Source of the DNA: an uncultured Candidatus Peregrinibacteria bacterium | GTDB lineage: Bacteria; Patescibacteriota; Gracilibacteria; UBA1369 | Length of the DNA: 32,695 nt | NCBI GenBank assembly: GCA_937858825.1 | Contig: CALMAI010000032.1 | Location: forward strand, 1-32,695 | Direction of reading: 5' to 3' | Shown here: piece after piece, positions 16,713 to 24,149 of the stretch | Layout: the number at the start of each line of letters is the position of its first letter | Position numbering within the stretch: position 1 is the stretch's first letter | The notes under the pieces: generated by a model | The model's database searches: none | What the model was told of the DNA's origin: nothing | What the model saw: the letters and a program-made list of their open reading frames with translations, nothing else | Program-made: the position numbers and the translations under genes

Positions 16713-17383
16713 TGCAGAAAAGAACATCAAAACGACTAATATTTTTTGCCAGCATTTTCTTTCTGGCCACAAGCATCATGAGCGGAATGGCACTCGCAGC
16801 AACATCAACAATCACTGTTACCAGTTCACCCTATCTTTCATTTGTGACCATTCCTGAATCGTTCAGCATGGCGAACATTGTGGTGCCTACCAGTGATCTT
16901 GAGCTAACAAGCGATTCCAATGGAGTTCTCCCACCCAATCGTTGGCTGACTATTCAGGACAACCGAGGCTGCGGCGGATTGAACCTCCAGCTACAGGCAA
17001 ACGATTTTACTCCAATTTCAACAGAGATCACCACCAGTAACCTACGCGTGGTAACAAGCGCCAGCACTTTCTACGACGGACCTACCATTAATAACATAAC
17101 CTACAATTCCGGTTTCGTGGGAGATCAAACCGCAACTGCACCACTCAACGCCGGCACAATTAATTTTAGCAACCCTACAACCTTTACCTCTCTTGGTAAT
17201 AACTCCTTAGACGTTCCACGAGATCTTATCGACGGAACACTCACCGCCCCAACAGGACGCCAGGGCCAAATGCATTTTGGATTAAGCTTTTATCTATTCG
17301 TTCCAAAATACACATCTCCGGGAAACTACTATACAAAACTCACCTATACCCTTTCCGACGACACATCCGGCTCATGCCCATAG
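16712..17383 (+). CDS. Small secreted WxL-like domain protein
   Basis: Secreted protein of 223 residues with signal peptide (1-30, ALAA) and one anchor domain. LTIQDNRGCGGLNLQLQAND is close to the V-x-D-x-R-G-x-G-W-x-L-Q-V core of true WxL domains, with Leu in place of the first Trp. The C-terminus is FYLFVPKYTSPGNYYTKLTY ending TLSDDTSGSCP. It most resembles the outer parts of 9345-10721, including paired Cys positions. It is coupled to the previous gene by TAATG and is nine bases before a LysM-bearing partner gene. Confidence 0.72.
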   Translation: MQKRTSKRLIFFASIFFLATSIMSGMALAATSTITVTSSPYLSFVTIPESFSMANIVVPTSDLELTSDSNGVLPPNRWLTIQDNRGCGGLNLQLQANDFTPISTEITTSNLRVVTSASTFYDGPTINNITYNSGFVGDQTATAPLNAGTINFSNPTTFTSLGNNSLDVPRDLIDGTLTAPTGRQGQMHFGLSFYLFVPKYTSPGNYYTKLTYTLSDDTSGSCP

Positions 17384-17392
17384 TTTGACTTC

Positions 17393-18493
17393 ATGAAAAA
17401 ACTCCTCACATCATTAGCGGCAATAACACTTTTTCTTAGCGTTTCTCAAACCGCGTTCGCAGAATTTTCTGTTATTCCCGGATCACCACATGAACGTCAG
17501 TTCAACTTTGAAGTTGCGCCAGGAGAAAGCGTTGAAAGTAGTATTGTTGTAAGAAATCTCGGCCGTGACGATATCACCGTCGAAACCTACAGCGCCGACG
17601 GAACCAACAGCAGTCAGGGAACTTTTGCCCTCACATCCAAATCCCATGAACAAAAATTCCTCGGAACATGGGTCACTTTCGAAAGCCCACAAACAACCAT
17701 CAAAGCACAAGACGAGGTTGTCATTCCATTCACACTCACTATTCCGGCCAACGCCACACCAGGAAACTATGGCGGAGGGATTGCCGTAGAAGCTTCATCA
17801 GCAGAACTAAAAGGCGACGATGAACTGAGCCAGGCAGGAGCAGTCAGCACATCGGCACGCATCTACATTCGTACATTTGTATCAGTCCCTGGAGAAGCTA
17901 TAAACGACTACAGTTGGGGGGAATTCACCTTCAATGGTAAAAGCGATAACAATCGGTCACAGTTTCATTTCTCTTTCAAAAATAACGGAAATACCATTGC
18001 TATGGTTGAGCCAAAAATAACACTAAGTGGGCTCCCACCACTAAAAAAATCAGAGCTTACGCTTCCACAAATAACACTTCAGCCGGGAACCGAACTCAAC
18101 GACATTGAACTCCGTTGGGACGACCAACCATCTTTTGGATACTACCTGGCAACTGCATCAGTGACTTTCTCTGAATTCGACATCGCTCGCGATGAAAAAA
18201 TTAATTCAACCACTCAGGTTCGCCAAATCGGAATAAATTTAACGCCATGGTACATAACTGTTATACTGCTAGGAGTTCTTATCTTCCTTGTTGGATGGGC
18301 GGTCTACCACAACATGACCATGAAGCGCATCCGCACAGAATGGAAGTCGTACAAAATTAAGCCGGAAGACACTATCTCAAGCATTTCGAAAGAGTATGAC
18401 GTTGAATGGAAAAAGCTGGCAAAAGTGAACCGACTTAAAAAGCCCTACACGTTGAAATCGGGCAACACGATCCTGGTCCCTCCAAAAAAATAA
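17393..18493 (+). CDS. DUF916/WxL-interacting-like membrane protein with C-terminal LysM
   Basis: Exported membrane protein of 366 residues. A signal peptide (1-23, AFA) is followed by a DUF916-like domain (about 24-135; FSVIPGSPHERQFNFEVAPG, VVRNLGRDDITVETYSADG, TPGNYGGGIAV), a second beta domain (about 165-280; SFKNNGNTIAMVEPKI), a membrane helix (about 287-304) and a LysM (about 319-363; YKIKPEDTISSISKEYDVEW, KVNRLKKPY). It is the third protein in the window with this exact order, and its Gly-Gly-Gly after G-x-Y is the closest match to the DUF916 hallmark. It is nine bases after the preceding WxL-like gene, so it belongs to operon C. Confidence 0.78.
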   Translation: MKKLLTSLAAITLFLSVSQTAFAEFSVIPGSPHERQFNFEVAPGESVESSIVVRNLGRDDITVETYSADGTNSSQGTFALTSKSHEQKFLGTWVTFESPQTTIKAQDEVVIPFTLTIPANATPGNYGGGIAVEASSAELKGDDELSQAGAVSTSARIYIRTFVSVPGEAINDYSWGEFTFNGKSDNNRSQFHFSFKNNGNTIAMVEPKITLSGLPPLKKSELTLPQITLQPGTELNDIELRWDDQPSFGYYLATASVTFSEFDIARDEKINSTTQVRQIGINLTPWYITVILLGVLIFLVGWAVYHNMTMKRIRTEWKSYKIKPEDTISSISKEYDVEWKKLAKVNRLKKPYTLKSGNTILVPPKK

Positions 18494-18515
18494 AACGCTC
18501 AATAATCACCTCATC

Positions 18516-19295
18516 ATGATGAAAAAACTTTCGCTTCTGGTTGCGACCTTCACTCTTCTTGCACTTCCCCTTCAAGTCGGAATGGCACAAGACAATGTGG
18601 ATCTTCCTCCAGAAATTGCCAATATGCAAAGCGAAGGTTTTACGATCGTTCCAGCCAACCCGAATCCACCGGAATCCAGCAATTTCACATTCGAACTTGG
18701 ACCAGGATCAGAAGTGCGGGAAAGCGTTATCATTAAAAATCTTTCAACAGAACCTGCAACATTTTATCTCTACGGAGCCGATCCAACCTTTTCACAGCAG
18801 GGAACCAAAGCCTACAAAACCCGTGCCGACAGCGGTGAAGGTGAAGGTCAATGGATCACCTTTGACGAGCCGGAAGTCCTGCTTCAGGGAGGAGAGCAGA
18901 AACAGGCTTTCTTCACTTTAAAAATTCCACAAGACACATCGTTTGGAGAGTATCGGGCCGGAATCGCAATGGAAAAAACCAAGAAGGATATCAACAATCC
19001 AAACATCACCATTGCTACGCGTCTTGTCCTGCACACAGACATGACTATCACCAACATTCCACCAACAAAAGATGGTCAGGCGAACGGAGTGTGGCAGGCA
19101 TACTATTTCTGGATCTCTCTCACTCTCTTCCTGGTAAGTTTAGCGGCTCTCATCTGGATCACCTTCGAAGAAAACAAAGAAAAAGCTGCCACCAAAAGAT
19201 CCACAGCCAAGAAGAGCAAAACATCGTCTGCCAAAACCAAACGGACGACCACTCGCAAAACAACCAGAAAAACTACTACGAAAAAGAAGAAGTAG
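18516..19295 (+). CDS. DUF916-like membrane protein with Lys/Arg/Thr-rich cytoplasmic tail
   Basis: Exported protein of 259 residues and last gene of operon C. A signal peptide (about 1-24, MAQ) precedes one DUF916-like domain (about 41-175; FTIVPANPNPPESSNFTFEL, VIIKNLSTEPATFYLYGAD, GEYRAGIAM). The membrane helix spans about 196-215. Residues 222-259 are nearly all Lys, Arg, Thr, Ser and Ala, ending TTTKKKK, resembling a histone H1-type tail. By orientation the tail is cytoplasmic and could bind nucleic acid, ribosomes or anionic lipid. Its start (ATGATG; 18516 or 18519) is 22 bases after the LysM partner gene. The last 20 bases overlap the rdgB-like gene on the opposite strand. Confidence 0.72.
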   Translation: MMKKLSLLVATFTLLALPLQVGMAQDNVDLPPEIANMQSEGFTIVPANPNPPESSNFTFELGPGSEVRESVIIKNLSTEPATFYLYGADPTFSQQGTKAYKTRADSGEGEGQWITFDEPEVLLQGGEQKQAFFTLKIPQDTSFGEYRAGIAMEKTKKDINNPNITIATRLVLHTDMTITNIPPTKDGQANGVWQAYYFWISLTLFLVSLAALIWITFEENKEKAATKRSTAKKSKTSSAKTKRTTTRKTTRKTTTKKKK

Positions 19296-19896
19296 CCAAA
19301 ACATCACGTACCGCGTGCATAGCTTTTCCTCTATGGGAAACTCGGTTTTTTTCATCAATCGATAAAGCCGCGTAAACTTTGTCAAAACCTTGTGGCTTAA
19401 AACAGGAGCTGATTGGCAAACCTTTATAAATCGGTGCCTGGAGTTCATGGGTCAAAATCCCTTCAGTCACACCATTAAAAATTTGAATCTTTCCATCCCG
19501 ATCCATCAACGCCGCGCAACAAATAAACCGCGCTGTTCGTTTTTCATCGGGCACATCTTTCATCGCATCCAAAAAATAATCGATCCATTCTTCATCCGTC
19601 GCGTTCTCCCCTGCTCCCCACCGCCGAGTCTTCACCCCCAGCTCTCCAGCCAATGCATCCACAACAATTCCCGAATCTTCCGCCAGCGTCAAAAATCCCG
19701 TCTGCTCAAAATAGTGCCCAACCTTTTTACGCGCGTTTAGCTCATAGGTGTCACCATCCTCAATCACATCATTGTTCAAATTCAAATCCTTGGAAGAAAT
19801 CACCTCAAAAGGAACATCATGCATCACTTCCATAATCTCCCGAAATTTTCCGGGATTAGACGTTGCAATCACTAATTTTTCCATTGCTTGAGCCAT
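19276..19896 (-). CDS. RdgB/HAM1-like non-canonical purine NTP pyrophosphatase
   Basis: Cytoplasmic enzyme of 206 residues expected to hydrolyse ITP, dITP or XTP to the monophosphate and pyrophosphate, cleaning the nucleotide pool. Family motifs are LVIATSNPGKFREI at the N-terminus, LAEDSGIVVDAL (catalytic Asp-Ser-Gly region), RWGAGENATDEEW, and near the C-terminus KNRVSHRGKAM. The usual G-F-G-Y-D-P-x-F loop is changed to GLPISSCFKPQGFDKVY, so specificity may differ. The start at 19896 (MAQAMEKL) lies three bases from the predicted transcription start; 19884 (MEKL) is the alternative. The promoter is shared back-to-back with the polysaccharide polymerase gene. The 3' end overlaps 18516-19295 by 20 bases. 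Confidence 0.82.
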   Translation of the reverse strand: MAQAMEKLVIATSNPGKFREIMEVMHDVPFEVISSKDLNLNNDVIEDGDTYELNARKKVGHYFEQTGFLTLAEDSGIVVDALAGELGVKTRRWGAGENATDEEWIDYFLDAMKDVPDEKRTARFICCAALMDRDGKIQIFNGVTEGILTHELQAPIYKGLPISSCFKPQGFDKVYAALSIDEKNRVSHRGKAMHAVRDVLATSSFS

Positions 19897-19904
19897 AAAT
19901 TTGC

Positions 19905-19911
19905 CATAATG
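19905..19911. promoter_or_regulatory. Symmetric -10 element serving both directions
   Basis: CATAAT (19905-19910) is a -10 for the plus strand, preceded by TGC (extended -10), with +1 at or next to the ATG at 19919. The overlapping CATTAT on the minus strand (19911-19906) has TTGGTT 17 nt upstream and predicts +1 near 19899, three bases before the ATG at 19896. Both genes appear to start from one shared hexamer. Confidence 0.6.
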
Positions 19912-19918
19912 TGCAGAC

Positions 19919-21364
19919 ATGATAGCAGAACCAAACAAAATTACACAACAATTTTTACCGAAAGTCATCTACTGGATCCTTGGCGGTTTGATAGCATCAA
20001 CAGCTGCCATTCTTTTTATGACTCAACCTGAGCAAGTCACGCTTCTCATCCTCTTTGGAGCCATCTTTTTCCTCACCCTAAAAAACACACGGCTCGGTCT
20101 ACACATAACCCTGCTCCTTCCGCTCTTTGGCGAACTGGTGCGACTTCCCATCACCAGTTCCACCACCGTTTTGGTCAGCGATGCCATTATACCTGTAATC
20201 ATCGCTGCCTGGATTTTTAAAAATCTCACCTCGGCGCAAACCAAATCCATATTCGAAGGCCATTCAAAAAATATCTCTCTGGCGCTCATTATTTTTGTAG
20301 TTGTCGCCGGACTTTCCCTGCTCCAGTCACTTACCTTTCTCTCATTTTCAGAAGCACTCGGCGGAAGTCTTTACCTTGTCCGCTACGTCCAGTACGCGCT
20401 CCTCTACTTCATCACACTCCAGTCAATCGAAACAGAAGAGCAAAAAAAAGCCGTCATCACCACCATGACTATTGCTGCCATTGGCCTGGCCGTTGCCGGA
20501 TTCATTCAATTGGCCGTCTATCCGGACCTGGCAGAACTGGAACAGTTTGGCTACGATCCTCACATTAATAGACTTGTTTCTGTCTGGCTGGATCCAAATT
20601 TTGTGGGAGGATTCCTTTCATTCATTGCGAGTATTTTGCTCGGGATCGGGCTTCATGCAGAAAAAAACAAATCAAAAGTTGGGATTTTTTTAATCATCGC
20701 AATTTTGAGTGCGGCAATTTTCCTTACCTATTCAAGATCCGCTTATTTGGCGTTCGCGGCAGGAATTTTTATCATCAGCCTTCTTAAATCCCGAAAAATT
20801 CTCCTTATAACAATCGCTCTCTTTTTAGTAGGAATTACTGTTTCCGATCGGGCACAGGAACGTGTTGGTGAACTGACACAAAGTATCGTTGCCCTTGCTG
20901 GAGATTCCGTCGATACTCCAGATCCAACAGCAAAACTTCGGTTAGAATCCTGGCGGCAGACCTGGAGTCTCATTGAAAAAAGACCGATTCTTGGGAGCGG
21001 ATACAACAATCTCCGCACCGTTAATCACCAGGAAGGATTCACCAAAGAAGAGTCGACCCACTCTGGAAGTGGATCCGATTCCAGCCTCCTTACCATTGCA
21101 GCAACAACGGGAATTCTGGGATTCATTCCGTTTATCCTCATCTATATATTCGCGCTCACATCCAGCTTCCAAATCTGGCACAACAACAAAAACACCCCAC
21201 TCAACCGCGGCTACGCCCTCGGCATCCTCGGCGGGATGTTCGCGCTCCTTGTCCATTCTATCTTCGTCAACAGTCTCCTCTTTGCCCCAATCCTTCTCTT
21301 TTTTTGGATTGCGCTGGCACTACTTCAAAGTCCATCCAAAGAACAACCTACTTCACGTAAGTAA
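19919..21364 (+). CDS. O-antigen polymerase/ligase family membrane protein (Wzy/WaaL-like)
   Basis: Integral membrane protein of 481 residues with about ten or more hydrophobic helices. Members of this family join polysaccharide repeat units or transfer glycans from a lipid carrier outside the membrane. The Wzy_C signature is visible: WLDPNFVGGFLSF, then FLTYSRSAYLAFAAG, the long external loop with RLESWRQTWSLIEKRPILGSG, and HSGSGSDSSLLTIAATTGIL. No sugar transferase or flippase lies beside it, so the substrate is unknown. A capsule, a wall-linked glycan or protein glycosylation are possible; a lipopolysaccharide role is unlikely in a monoderm. The mRNA is probably leaderless. The last 17 bases overlap the anti-sigma-like gene. 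Confidence 0.85.
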   Translation: MIAEPNKITQQFLPKVIYWILGGLIASTAAILFMTQPEQVTLLILFGAIFFLTLKNTRLGLHITLLLPLFGELVRLPITSSTTVLVSDAIIPVIIAAWIFKNLTSAQTKSIFEGHSKNISLALIIFVVVAGLSLLQSLTFLSFSEALGGSLYLVRYVQYALLYFITLQSIETEEQKKAVITTMTIAAIGLAVAGFIQLAVYPDLAELEQFGYDPHINRLVSVWLDPNFVGGFLSFIASILLGIGLHAEKNKSKVGIFLIIAILSAAIFLTYSRSAYLAFAAGIFIISLLKSRKILLITIALFLVGITVSDRAQERVGELTQSIVALAGDSVDTPDPTAKLRLESWRQTWSLIEKRPILGSGYNNLRTVNHQEGFTKEESTHSGSGSDSSLLTIAATTGILGFIPFILIYIFALTSSFQIWHNNKNTPLNRGYALGILGGMFALLVHSIFVNSLLFAPILLFFWIALALLQSPSKEQPTSRK

Positions 21365-22499
21365 AGTTTGTCGTGTACGAAAGTCCATTATCATAGTAAG
21401 CCTTGTTCACGTACTGAACATGATCCCACACCCCGGTCTTTTCATTAAAGGTGTAAAAAGCTGTCGTCTCTCCTCCATCAACGAATCGCATATTCACAGC
21501 CACAATCCCCGGCTCCTGTTCAGAAACAACAACATTTTTAATCTTCCGTCCTCCGGCCAGTCGCGGAATAACCTTCTCCTCCATTTTCACCTCCTGTACA
21601 GAAGAAAGTGCCATCGCATAATCAACCTGTTGAACAGATGGTTCAATTTCCATGGCAGTCGTCTCAACAGCCACCATACCACTCGCATCAATTCGCTGTG
21701 CAGGTTCAACTGTTGGCTCGTCAACAGGCTGCACAACAGGTGCTTCACTTTCCTGAACCGATTGTATTGTTGGTGGCACATCATCTTCAACTTGTTGAAT
21801 AGTCGGTTCAGCATCAAGATCATTTGAATGAACCTCCGGACTTTCATCAAAAACCGGAACATTGTCACCTCGTTCTTCATTTGAAGAAACATTCACATTC
21901 AATCCCAAAAGTTGGAAAGAAAGTGGTTGAACCTGTGAAGCAGGCTGATTTGTCGTATTGGTCGCCGGTTGTTCATCAGATTCTTGTTCTTGCACTGATG
22001 GCTCCACAACCACAGCATCTTGAACATCCTCTTTTTCTGGTGTCAAAACAAGGGATCCCGGGAATGTTTTAATTCGGGTTGTTGAAGTTTGATCATTTTC
22101 AGTCTCAGACAAATTGTCACTCCCAACCTCCTGTTCTGTTTCAACAGATGGCTCTTTAACATTGTCCTGATTATCCGGTTCCACAATCGTGTCTTGTTCA
22201 GCATTTGGCAGCTGCCCTTCTGGAATAACCACCGGCATATTCATAAATTGCGATCCCACAAAAACAAGCAGTGCAAAAGTCGGCACAGCCGCGAACAAAT
22301 ATTTCCATTGAGCAAAGAAACTCTTCCCTCCGGTTTCCGGCAATCGTTGCTGTTCACCAAGCACGCTGGCAGCCTTTGTAAGGATGTCACTTCGCAGCAT
22401 CATCTTGAACGATTCATCAATCTGAATGTTCTCCTTCCGCTTATGAGCAAGAAGTTTTGTGATAACTGATGCAAAATATTTACTATTTGATCGTGCCAT
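21348..22499 (-). CDS. Membrane anti-sigma-like factor with long acidic ectodomain
   Basis: Single-pass membrane protein of 383 residues encoded ten bases after the ECF sigma gene, the usual place for an anti-sigma factor. The cytoplasmic N-terminus (1-66) is basic and helical and lacks the H-x-x-x-C-x-x-C motif of zinc anti-sigma domains. One helix spans about 67-85. The ectodomain to about residue 300 is acidic, Gln/Val/Pro/Glu-rich and low in complexity. The last 60 residues or so form a compact region (KNVVVSEQEPGIVAVNMRFV, VWDHVQYVNKAYYDNG). It could sense envelope state and hold the sigma factor at the membrane. The assignment rests on position and topology rather than domain match. Confidence 0.6.
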   Translation of the reverse strand: MARSNSKYFASVITKLLAHKRKENIQIDESFKMMLRSDILTKAASVLGEQQRLPETGGKSFFAQWKYLFAAVPTFALLVFVGSQFMNMPVVIPEGQLPNAEQDTIVEPDNQDNVKEPSVETEQEVGSDNLSETENDQTSTTRIKTFPGSLVLTPEKEDVQDAVVVEPSVQEQESDEQPATNTTNQPASQVQPLSFQLLGLNVNVSSNEERGDNVPVFDESPEVHSNDLDAEPTIQQVEDDVPPTIQSVQESEAPVVQPVDEPTVEPAQRIDASGMVAVETTAMEIEPSVQQVDYAMALSSVQEVKMEEKVIPRLAGGRKIKNVVVSEQEPGIVAVNMRFVDGGETTAFYTFNEKTGVWDHVQYVNKAYYDNGLSYTTNFTYVK

Positions 22500-22509
22500 G
22501 GTTATAAAA

Positions 22510-23049
22510 TTAAGTTGAGAGAAGTTGTTTAACTTTTTTGAGGGCCCGGAACACTTTCACTCCAATATGATTCGCGCTCAGCCCCATAATTTCGGCAATT
22601 TCCACATTTGAAACCTCTTCAAAGAATTTCAAACGGATGATTTCGCGATCTTCAGGCTCCAACTGCAAAAGCACCTGTTCTATGGCCTCTTTCGCTTCGC
22701 TGTTTCGCATTTCACGCTCCACATCCACCGTTTCATCTTCAAAGGTCATTCCTTCTTCGATTGGTGAAATCTGAAGCTTGCTACTCTTGCGGTAGAACTT
22801 CAAAACATTGTTATGAGCAATTTTGTAGAGCCAGGCAGAGAACGGAAAACCCCTGTGTTCATAAGAATCCATGTGCGATAAGGCATCATAGAACGTTTGG
22901 CTCACGAGGTCATGGACCATATCTTTATCGCCCACACGTCGGTAAACGTAGCGATAAATTTGGTCAAAATACTTATCGTAGAGCGCAGCAAACGCCTGAG
23001 GGTCCTGCTTCGCCTGTTCCACTAACTTTTTGTCTTGCTCCTGCGCCAT
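22510..23049 (-). CDS. ECF-type RNA polymerase sigma factor
   Basis: Cytoplasmic sigma factor of 179 residues. Region 2 is FAALYDKYFDQIYRYVYRRV, MVHDLVSQTFYDALSHMDSY and FSAWLYKIAHNNVLKFYRK. Region 4 is LEPEDREIIRLKFFEEVSN and VEIAEIMGLSANHIGVKVFR, a helix-turn-helix. No region 3 is present, as expected for the ECF class. The start is set at 23049 (MAQEQDKK) because an in-frame ATG at 23085 lies inside the promoter spacer. It is paired with the membrane anti-sigma-like gene downstream. Envelope genes such as those in this window are plausible targets, though no shared promoter motif was recognised. Confidence 0.88.
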   Translation of the reverse strand: MAQEQDKKLVEQAKQDPQAFAALYDKYFDQIYRYVYRRVGDKDMVHDLVSQTFYDALSHMDSYEHRGFPFSAWLYKIAHNNVLKFYRKSSKLQISPIEEGMTFEDETVDVEREMRNSEAKEAIEQVLLQLEPEDREIIRLKFFEEVSNVEIAEIMGLSANHIGVKVFRALKKVKQLLST

Positions 23050-23076
23050 AGTACCGGTTATGTGCGTAAGGGTACT

Positions 23077-23104
23077 ATTATGCATTAATTTGCCAAGTTG
23101 TCAA
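23077..23104 (-). promoter_or_regulatory. Promoter of the sigma/anti-sigma operon
   Basis: On the minus strand, TTGACA (23104-23099), 16 nt, CATAAT (23082-23077). The predicted start near 23070 leaves a leader of about 20 bases. It is a housekeeping-type promoter, so autoregulation by the ECF factor is not evident. Confidence 0.7.
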
Positions 23105-23168
23105 TACTCACTTCTTCTCACTTATTATAAACAAAAAAATTGCAGGCCATTACACGCATTACACACAA

Positions 23169-23197
23169 TAGACTTACCAATTTTTTTTTGCTAGCAT
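23169..23197 (+). promoter_or_regulatory. Candidate promoter of the coiled-coil lipoprotein gene
   Basis: TAGACT (23169-23174), 17 nt, TAGCAT (23192-23197), with TGC before the -10. The leader would be about 19 bases. A direct repeat CATTACAC (23150-23157 and 23159-23166) just upstream may bind a regulator. Confidence 0.45.
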
Positions 23198-23222
23198 ACA
23201 GTCGCTCTTAATTTTAAAAATC

Positions 23223-23735
23223 ATGAATATTACCTTGAAAAAGCCGTTTTTCGCCATCGTTATGGCATCATTTCTTTTGGCAGGATGTGGATCAGCCGCA
23301 ACAAACCTCCCCGAATCTGAAAAAACAGTCCATCAAAACAGCTCAGAAAGTGGCAAAATCGCGACAGATTTAGCCAACGACATTGTTATTGCCGAAGATG
23401 GCAGTGCCAATTACGAACAAATCGCTAAAAATGCCGGTGAAGCAAAAAACAACCTGAATGCAATGAAAGAGGCTGTTGAAAAGGCAGGCGTAAGCGAAAA
23501 CGCGACTCAAATCCAGGAAAACGCAGCCATTCAGATCGATGCTGTCGCTCGAATCGTGGCAAAAGTACAGGAATTGGCAAACAACGCTATCAGTGCAGAA
23601 GCTGGATCAGAAGAGCTCGATCAAATCGTAAAACAGCTCAATGGACTCAAGCTCCGGCTTGAAGGCAGCCAGACCAAGTTCGACGAACTCAACCAGGAGC
23701 TCATCGACGCCATGTCACAGGAACAAGCATCATAA
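23223..23735 (+). CDS. Lipoprotein with helical coiled-coil body
   Basis: Protein of 170 residues with a lipobox LLAGC (Cys22), so it should be lipidated and held on the outer face of the membrane. The rest is rich in Ala, Glu, Asn and Gln, with long helical stretches having heptad-like spacing (ANYEQIAKNAGEAKNNLNAM, VARIVAKVQELANNAI, LDQIVKQLNGLKLRLEG). No enzyme motif is visible, and I do not recognise the family. It is divergent from the sigma-factor operon and shares its intergenic region, so it may belong to the same envelope response. Its last six bases overlap the rescue-factor gene. Confidence 0.75.
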   Translation: MNITLKKPFFAIVMASFLLAGCGSAATNLPESEKTVHQNSSESGKIATDLANDIVIAEDGSANYEQIAKNAGEAKNNLNAMKEAVEKAGVSENATQIQENAAIQIDAVARIVAKVQELANNAISAEAGSEELDQIVKQLNGLKLRLEGSQTKFDELNQELIDAMSQEQAS

Positions 23736-24128
23736 AACATCCTTCCGCAGCTTCTTAATCTCGCTGCGGTGGTGTTTCTCTTCGAGCATCTTCTCTTTTG
23801 CCTTTCGTGAACGCCGTTTTTTCTGTTTCCTCAGCTTATAAATCCGTTTTGCCTCATCAGACTCCTTCCCCTCTTTAAGCGTTTCAATTTTCCGAATAAG
23901 CAACTTATAAGCCGAAAGCCTGTTTTTACTTTGTTCCCGATGTTTCTGGCATCGCACCTCTGTCTCTGTCGGCCGATGGATCAACACCACACAACTCGAC
24001 GTTTTATTAATCTTCTGCCCACCTTTTCCGCTTCCACGCACAAAAAACTCATCCACATCTTCAGGATGGATACCCAAATCCTCCGCTTTTTCTTGAAACT
24101 CTGGTGGTAAATCTACAGGAAACTTCAT
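23730..24128 (-). CDS. GGQ-domain peptidyl-tRNA hydrolase, ribosome-rescue factor (ArfB/C12orf65-like)
   Basis: Protein of 132 residues with only the catalytic domain of class I release factors: FFVRGSGKGGQKINKTSS holds the GGQ that positions water to cleave peptidyl-tRNA. No stop-codon recognition domain is present. The C-terminus is strongly basic (KLRKQKKRRSRKAKEKMLEE), like the tail that ArfB inserts into the empty mRNA channel. It should release peptides from ribosomes stalled without a stop codon, in parallel to the tmRNA encoded at 28240. Exact subgroup is uncertain. Its 3' end overlaps the lipoprotein gene tail to tail. Confidence 0.85.
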   Translation of the reverse strand: MKFPVDLPPEFQEKAEDLGIHPEDVDEFFVRGSGKGGQKINKTSSCVVLIHRPTETEVRCQKHREQSKNRLSAYKLLIRKIETLKEGKESDEAKRIYKLRKQKKRRSRKAKEKMLEEKHHRSEIKKLRKDVL

Positions 24129-24149
24129 GCAGATATTGTACCTTTCTCT

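Noticed and set aside
894-19295. Type II secretion or pilin gene cluster
   Set aside because: No prepilin cleavage motif, ATPase or peptidase is present; each protein has its own Sec-type signal.
19140-19448. Minus-strand frame opposite the Lys-rich tail
   Set aside because: Its Phe/Gly/Ser-rich product is the complement of the Lys codon run, and it lies in the shadow of the rdgB-like gene.
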